Shown in pieces: positions 61,126 to 64,000 of a DNA stretch of 64,000 nucleotides. The DNA is taken from positions 62,001 through 126,000 of the forward strand of contig NZ_VXLC01000018.1 of NCBI RefSeq assembly GCF_008704205.1. Reading direction: 5' to 3'. Position numbers and translations under genes: made by a program. The DNA comes from Nocardia colli (GTDB lineage: Bacteria; Actinomycetota; Actinomycetes; Mycobacteriales; Mycobacteriaceae). A model generated the notes under the pieces. That model was given only the letters and a program-made list of their open reading frames with translations, had not been told where the DNA came from and did no database searches. The first letter of the stretch is position 1, and every line of letters starts with the position of its first letter.

Positions 61126-61485
61126 GTGACCCACGACACTCACACGCTTGTTCACATATGCACTTTGGGCGAGTGGCTTTCCGCCCGGCAAACGGGCGAG
61201 TATCGCGCGTCGTCGCTGGACGAGGTGGGGTTCATCCACCTGTCCAGCCCGCAGCAGGCCCATCTGCCCGCCAACCGGCTCTTCTCCGGACGGCGTGACC
61301 TGGTGCTGCTCCGGCTCGATCCGGCCCGGCTGGGCGCGCCGGTGAAGTGGGAGCCGGGCGTGCCGACCGACCCGGAATCGATGCTGTTCCCGCATCTGTA
61401 CGGCCCGCTGCCGACCGGCGCGGTGATCGCGGTCGAGGAGTTCCAGCCCGGTCCGGACGGCGTGTTCGCGCCGCTCGCCAAGTGA
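61126..61485 (+). CDS. DUF952 family protein
   Basis: A 119-residue protein. LVHICTLGEWLSARQTGEYRA near residues 9-29 (in part), GFIHLSSPQQ near 38 and FPHLYGPLP near 88 are the family hallmarks. The fold is related to glutathione S-transferase-like and ADP-ribosyl-binding proteins; no activity is assigned. GTG at 61126 is chosen, with CGGGAG upstream; an in-frame ATG 43 codons earlier lacks family sequence. It converges with the response-regulator gene. Confidence 0.8.
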   Translation: MTHDTHTLVHICTLGEWLSARQTGEYRASSLDEVGFIHLSSPQQAHLPANRLFSGRRDLVLLRLDPARLGAPVKWEPGVPTDPESMLFPHLYGPLPTGAVIAVEEFQPGPDGVFAPLAK

Positions 61486-61486
61486 G

Positions 61487-62134
61487 TCAGCGGTCGCGGA
61501 CCTCGCGCGCCACGATGGCGGCCTGAACCCGCGACCGCACACCGAGTTTCGTCAGCACCCGGGACACGTGCGTCTTCACCGTCGTCTCGCCGATGAACAG
61601 GCGACCGGCGATCTGCGCGTTGGACAGCCCGTCGCCGAGACAGTCGAGCACCTCGCGTTCGCGCTCGGTGAGGTCGCCGAACCCGTTCGGTTCCGGTTCG
61701 GCCGCATCGGTATTCGTCGCCGCGAACGCGGTGATCACGGCTCTGGTCACCTCCGGCGCGAGCACGCCGTCCCCGGCGGCGACCTTGCGGACGGCGTCGA
61801 TCAGCGCCTGGCCCGACGACGACTTCAGCACGAACCCCGACGCCCCGGCGCGCAAGGTCCGGAAGACGTACTCGTCCAGATCGAACGTGGTCAGGATCAG
61901 CACCTTGGCCAGTTCGTCGGCGGTGATCCGCTCGGTCGCGGTGATCCCGTCGACTCCGGGCATGCGCACGTCCATCAGCACCACATGCGGCCGCAGCGCC
62001 TTGGCCTGCGCGACCGCGACGTCACCGTCGGCCGCCTCGCCGACCACCTCGAGGTCGTCCTCGGCGTCGAGGATCATCCGCAGTCCGGCGCGAATGGCGG
62101 CGTGATCGTCGGCGATCAGTACCCGGATGGTCAT
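61487..62134 (-). CDS. NarL/LuxR-family response regulator
   Basis: A 215-residue protein. The receiver domain has the acidic pair DD in IADDHAA and the phosphoacceptor Asp in VVLMDVRMPG near residue 54; Thr in ILTTFD and Lys in FVLKSS complete the set. The LuxR-type HTH is LTEREREVLDCLGDGLSNAQIAGRL (in part). It receives phosphate from the overlapping kinase and activates unknown targets. The start overlaps the kinase stop by 3 nt (ATGA). Confidence 0.93.
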   Translation of the reverse strand: MTIRVLIADDHAAIRAGLRMILDAEDDLEVVGEAADGDVAVAQAKALRPHVVLMDVRMPGVDGITATERITADELAKVLILTTFDLDEYVFRTLRAGASGFVLKSSSGQALIDAVRKVAAGDGVLAPEVTRAVITAFAATNTDAAEPEPNGFGDLTEREREVLDCLGDGLSNAQIAGRLFIGETTVKTHVSRVLTKLGVRSRVQAAIVAREVRDR

Positions 62135-63324
62135 GCCGGACTCGCGCTGAGCGGCAGTTGGGCGAGCACTTCCCAGCGGCCGGAATCCGGTCCGGCGGTG
62201 AAGTTTCCGCCGAGCGCGGCGGCGCGCTCACGCATGTTGATCAGGCCGCGGTGCGGCTCGCCGTTCTCCGAGCGCCGCAACGCGACCGGAGCCATCGGGT
62301 TGCGCACCAGCACCCGCAGTTCCGCGTCCCGCGTGCCCACTTCGATGTCGACCTGTTGTCCCGGTGCGTGTTTCATGGCGTTGGTCAATGCCTCCTGAAC
62401 GATGCGGTACGCGGCTTGATCGACCGCGCTGGGAAGTTCGGTGCCGTCGAGGGTTTCGCGCACCCGCACGCTGATCCCGGCCGCGCGGGCGGCCTCGACC
62501 AGGATGGACAGCTGCGCCAGCCGGCGCGGCGCGGCCACCTCGTCCACCCCGTCGCCGTCGCTGCGCAGCAGCCCGATCATGGTGCGCATCTCCTGCAACG
62601 CGCTGACGCTGTTGGTCCGGATGGACTGCATGATCCCGGTGACCGCCGGATCGGCGTCCTTGCGGGCCAGCACGCCCAGCGCGGCCTCGGACTGGATCGC
62701 GATGGCCGAGAGGTGCCCGGCGATCACGTCGTGCAGGTCGCGCGCCATGGTGGTGCGTTCGTCGGCGATGGCGGCGCGCCGGTCGAGCTCGGAGACCAAG
62801 GTGAGCGCCTGTGCGCGAGCGCGTTCGGCGCCCGCGATCTCCTTGTGCGTGCGCACCGAGTTGGCCCACCACAGCGGCGTCGCGATGAACGCGAACACCA
62901 CGACCAGGGCGATCGAGACCGCGCGCAGGTCGCCGGTGCGGACCAGGGTCAGGATCACCACCAATCCGGAGAACACCGACCAGACCACCATCGTGATCCG
63001 TGACATCCGCCGCTCCGAATACAGCACGGCGGCGTAGATCAGGTCGCCGTAGAGGATCCACACCGGCACCGACGGGCCGAGGTGCAGATCGATGAACAGC
63101 GGCACCAGCCCGATGACCATGGCGGTCACCGGCATTCGGCGACGCAACATGGTCAACAGGCACAGCGGGGCGAACACCAGCAGCCGCGTCGACATCGGCA
63201 CGTCGGTCCCGCGATCGATCAGCGCGTACAGATTCGCCGCGTAGAGCCCGGCGCCCGCGGCGAACGACAGCAGCGTGCCCAGCGCGTCGCGCGCCGTCCC
63301 GGGAAGCTCCGACCATTGCCGCAC
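62131..63324 (-). CDS. sensor histidine kinase (HisKA_3, NarL partner)
   Basis: A 397-residue protein. Four to five transmembrane segments lie in the first 160 residues with short loops, so there is no large external sensor domain. The phospho-histidine is in MARDLHDVIAGHLS near residue 198, and the ATPase part includes IVQEALTNAMKHAPG (N-box) and HRGLINMRERAAALGG near 365. A DesK-like arrangement may sense membrane state, but the signal is unknown. It overlaps the response regulator downstream. Start GTG at 63324. Confidence 0.92.
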   Translation of the reverse strand: MRQWSELPGTARDALGTLLSFAAGAGLYAANLYALIDRGTDVPMSTRLLVFAPLCLLTMLRRRMPVTAMVIGLVPLFIDLHLGPSVPVWILYGDLIYAAVLYSERRMSRITMVVWSVFSGLVVILTLVRTGDLRAVSIALVVVFAFIATPLWWANSVRTHKEIAGAERARAQALTLVSELDRRAAIADERTTMARDLHDVIAGHLSAIAIQSEAALGVLARKDADPAVTGIMQSIRTNSVSALQEMRTMIGLLRSDGDGVDEVAAPRRLAQLSILVEAARAAGISVRVRETLDGTELPSAVDQAAYRIVQEALTNAMKHAPGQQVDIEVGTRDAELRVLVRNPMAPVALRRSENGEPHRGLINMRERAAALGGNFTAGPDSGRWEVLAQLPLSASPA

Positions 63325-63416
63325 GCCTCCATCTCAGCACAGCCCTGACCAGGCGCCATCCGCCGAAGTGATGACCGCGCGGCGGAGTGAATCGGACATC
63401 GGTCTAATCTGAACGG

Positions 63417-63899
63417 GTGAATGTCGACGTGACAGCCCTTCCCGGGATCGGAGTCCGCAAAGACTTCGAGGTGCGCTCCGGCCGCCGGATCGGTGTGGTC
63501 GCGCATCGCGATGGCGACATCGACCTCATCGTCTCCAAGATGGACGATCCCGACGCCTGCGCCGCGCAGATCCCGCTGAGCACCGACGAGGCCGCCGTCC
63601 TGGCCAACCTGCTCGGCGCGCCGCAGCTGGTCGCGAAGCTGAACGACGAACACAGTGACCTGCCGGGCATCACCACCCGGCAGCTGCCGATCGCCGACGA
63701 ATCGCCCTACGAGGGACGCACACTCGGCGAGACCGCGATGCGCACCCGCACCAAGGTGTCGATCGTCGCGGTGATGCGGGCCGGCCAGCTGCATCCCTCA
63801 CCCGGGCCGGACTTCACCTTCACCTCAGGCGATGTGCTCGTCGTCGTCGGTACCCCGGACGGCTTGGACGCCGCCGCCAAGATTCTCACGCACGGCTGA
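63417..63899 (+). CDS. KhtT-like cation:proton antiporter regulatory subunit (TrkA_C domain)
   Basis: A 160-residue protein. The TrkA_C/RCK-C part is SPYEGRTLGETAMRTRTKVSIVAVMR (in part) with FTFTSGDVLVVVGTPDGL near residue 135. The N-terminal 70 residues match the KhtT-type domain (VDVTALPGIGVRKDFEVRSGRR, in part). It should bind nucleotide or ligand and gate the adjacent antiporter. GTG at 63417; the next gene begins 5 nt after its stop. Confidence 0.88.
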   Translation: MNVDVTALPGIGVRKDFEVRSGRRIGVVAHRDGDIDLIVSKMDDPDACAAQIPLSTDEAAVLANLLGAPQLVAKLNDEHSDLPGITTRQLPIADESPYEGRTLGETAMRTRTKVSIVAVMRAGQLHPSPGPDFTFTSGDVLVVVGTPDGLDAAAKILTHG

Positions 63900-63904
63900 A
63901 ACCG

Positions 63905-64000
63905 ATGACTGGAACCGCGCTCGCCCTAGTCGAGCTCGGAGCGATTCTGTTTGTCCTCGGCACCTTCGGGCGCGTGGCTGGTCGCTTCGGCATGTCTCCC
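63905..64000 (+). CDS. cation:proton antiporter, N-terminal fragment (cut by the window edge)
   Basis: The 32 codons present encode MTGTALALVELGAILFVLG (in part) and GRVAGRFGMS, a first transmembrane helix and loop typical of CPA2/KefB-type antiporters. It follows the KhtT-like gene with a 5-nt gap, and both probably form one potassium/proton antiport unit. The 3' end lies outside the window. Confidence 0.75.
   Translation, partial: MTGTALALVELGAILFVLGTFGRVAGRFGMSP

Overview
The window is a GC-rich actinobacterial chromosome segment. Dense GTG/ATG starts, 1-8 nt gene overlaps, and a gene set of lexA, nrdR, an IdeR/DtxR regulator, sigB, sigK-rskA, ahpC-ahpD-oxyR, a PAC2 protein, and DUF3039, DUF3099, DUF4192 and DUF7455 proteins all point to the Mycobacteriales, most likely Nocardia or a close relative. 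The genus is inferred from gene content only. No rRNA, tRNA, CRISPR array, transposase or prophage gene was seen, so this looks like chromosomal core with lineage-specific additions.

Layout. 0-11 kb: a flavin/PNPOx-like protein, a GT39 membrane glycosyltransferase, lexA divergent from a small membrane protein with two SOS-box-like sites between them, an exported unknown, nrdR and a large HrpA helicase. 11-20.5 kb: Pr6Pr membrane protein, class III aminotransferase, GNAT, a FadD-type ligase, SDR and AraC genes, DUF5134, sigK-rskA and PhzF. 20.6-25.3 kb: ahpC-ahpD divergent from oxyR, then a TetR-controlled SDR-tautomerase operon. 25.3-31.3 kb: a two-gene spermidine operon (ornithine decarboxylase plus a fused AdoMet decarboxylase-spermidine synthase), a Ski2-like helicase and PAC2. 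31.5-44.7 kb: lipoprotein, DUF4192, galE-ideR, an overlapping acuC-pat pair (deacetylase and acetyltransferase), a TetR/glycosidase-like divergent pair and sigB. 44.8-64 kb: methyltransferase, VOC, MFS, a large repeat array, DUF3099/DUF3039/BrkB, an SF2 helicase, a second repeat cluster, TetR-SDR-AraC, a SWIM-SNF2 pair, another TetR, small zinc-ribbon and DUF952 proteins, a NarL-type two-component system, and a KhtT-like antiporter subunit followed by a truncated antiporter gene.

Several neighbourhoods make functional sense together. Stress control: lexA and its divergent partner, oxyR-ahpCD, sigK-rskA, and sigB with an ECF-type promoter. Polyamine synthesis: two overlapping genes carry all three steps from ornithine to spermidine. 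Reversible protein acetylation: acuC overlaps pat. Transcriptional control: four TetR genes, three divergent from and one directly upstream of their likely targets, three of these junctions with visible palindromes.

The most unusual structure is a 72-bp tandem repeat family whose units carry complementary arms (GTCCCGTT ... AACGGGAC). About 19 degenerate units lie at 48.8-50.2 kb, a sharper 4-5 unit cluster with a 144-bp higher-order pattern lies at 54.2-54.55 kb, and single copies in the same phase lie near 0.7 and 11.8 kb. I do not recognise this family. A second repeat of note is a decaying tandem duplication of the 3' end of pat just downstream of that gene.
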